Shown in pieces: positions 14,810 through 14,940 of a DNA stretch of 14,940 bases. Both the position numbers and the translations under genes were made by a program. Location: assembly GCA_900758315.1 (NCBI GenBank), contig CAAERF010000543.1, positions 1 through 14,940 of the forward strand, in the 5' to 3' direction. Below the pieces are notes generated by a model, which did no database searches, was not told where the DNA came from, and was given only the letters and a program-made list of their open reading frames with translations. Each line of letters starts with the position of its first letter. The first letter of the stretch is position 1. This DNA is from an uncultured Oscillospiraceae bacterium. Lineage in GTDB: Bacteria; Bacillota; Clostridia; Oscillospirales; Oscillospiraceae.

Positions 14810-14860
14810 TGACGAATGTTCTTACAGCATTTAGCTGTCAAAAAACATTCGTCATTTTTT
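14809..14860 (+). terminator. Strong intrinsic terminator directly after the tRNA fragment
   Basis: ATGACGAATGTT (14809-14820) pairs perfectly with AACATTCGTCAT (14844-14855), followed by T14856-14860. An inner stem, ACAGC/GCTGT (14824-14828 with 14834-14838), lies within the loop. It is placed as the natural terminator of the tRNA gene. Confidence 0.85.
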
Positions 14861-14886
14861 ATTTGCTAAATAGCGACATCACAGGG

Positions 14887-14911
14887 GGCGTAGTTCACAA
14901 CTACGCCTTTT
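14887..14911 (+). terminator. Second intrinsic terminator
   Basis: GGCGTAGTT (14887-14895) pairs perfectly with AACTACGCC (14899-14907) around CAC, followed by TTTT. The compact GC-containing stem and T run fit an intrinsic terminator, perhaps a back-up for the tRNA terminator. Confidence 0.7.
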
Positions 14912-14921
14912 CTTGTATTCA

Positions 14922-14940
14922 CCGACACATCGGGTGTCGG
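14922..14940. repeat. Inverted repeat at the window edge
   Basis: CCGACAC (14922-14928) and GTGTCGG (14934-14940) form a perfect 7-bp stem around ATCGG. The sequence ends at the arm, so whether a T run follows cannot be seen. It may be a third terminator. Confidence 0.5.

Noticed and set aside
14596..14841. 81-aa open frame on the - strand over the tRNA fragment
   Set aside because: It reads through the antisense of the tRNA fragment and terminators. Such frames are a common false call at tRNA ends.
1..14940. CRISPR array
   Set aside because: No regularly spaced repeat of 23-40 bases with unique spacers was seen on either strand.

Overview
The window looks like a defence island carried on an integrated mobile element in a low-to-mid-GC gut-type Firmicute. 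Clostridia, perhaps Oscillospiraceae, is my guess from protein character and codon usage, and it is not proven by the sequence. Genes use strong purine-rich ribosome sites, and almost everything lies on the + strand.

Layout. Bases 1-627 hold no convincing intact gene. They contain several perfect inverted repeats, a possible oriT-like motif, a short open-frame remnant and a sigma-A-type promoter reading into hsdM. Bases 628-5838 are a phase-variable type I restriction-modification (RM) specificity locus: hsdM, a complete hsdS, a 65-aa zinc-ribbon-like protein, a tyrosine recombinase, the 5' half of a second hsdS, and its 3' half stored backwards on the - strand. Four copies of one recombination site (core ATAAACGATAATTTA, two in each orientation) bracket the two 3' halves. 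Inversions can therefore turn the second hsdS on and exchange halves between the genes. A 413-aa protein of unknown function (5874-7115) follows, then hsdR (7136-10204).

Only 18 bases after hsdR comes a 1042-aa reverse transcriptase fused to a nitrilase-fold domain. This is the architecture of class 1 'unknown group' (UG) defence RTs (DRT type 1). It has its own ribosome site and appears to be co-transcribed with hsdR. After about 190 non-coding bases comes a YhcG/DUF1016-type PD-(D/E)XK nuclease (13541-14545).

The right edge carries two helically phased TTTGACCAC repeats, a terminator, and a 39-base 3' fragment of a tRNA-Arg(CCG)-like gene with no 5' half, followed directly by a strong terminator. 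The simplest reading is that an element integrated at the anticodon loop of a tRNA gene, with the element to the left of 14771 and host chromosome to the right.

How it fits together. HsdM and HsdS methylate host DNA, and HsdR cuts unmodified DNA. The recombinase probably reshuffles HsdS specificity. The RT-nitrilase and YhcG nuclease would add layers of defence, and the 413-aa protein sits inside this operon with an unknown role. The most notable points are the dual-coding, four-site hsdS inversion system and the tight hsdR to RT-nitrilase linkage.
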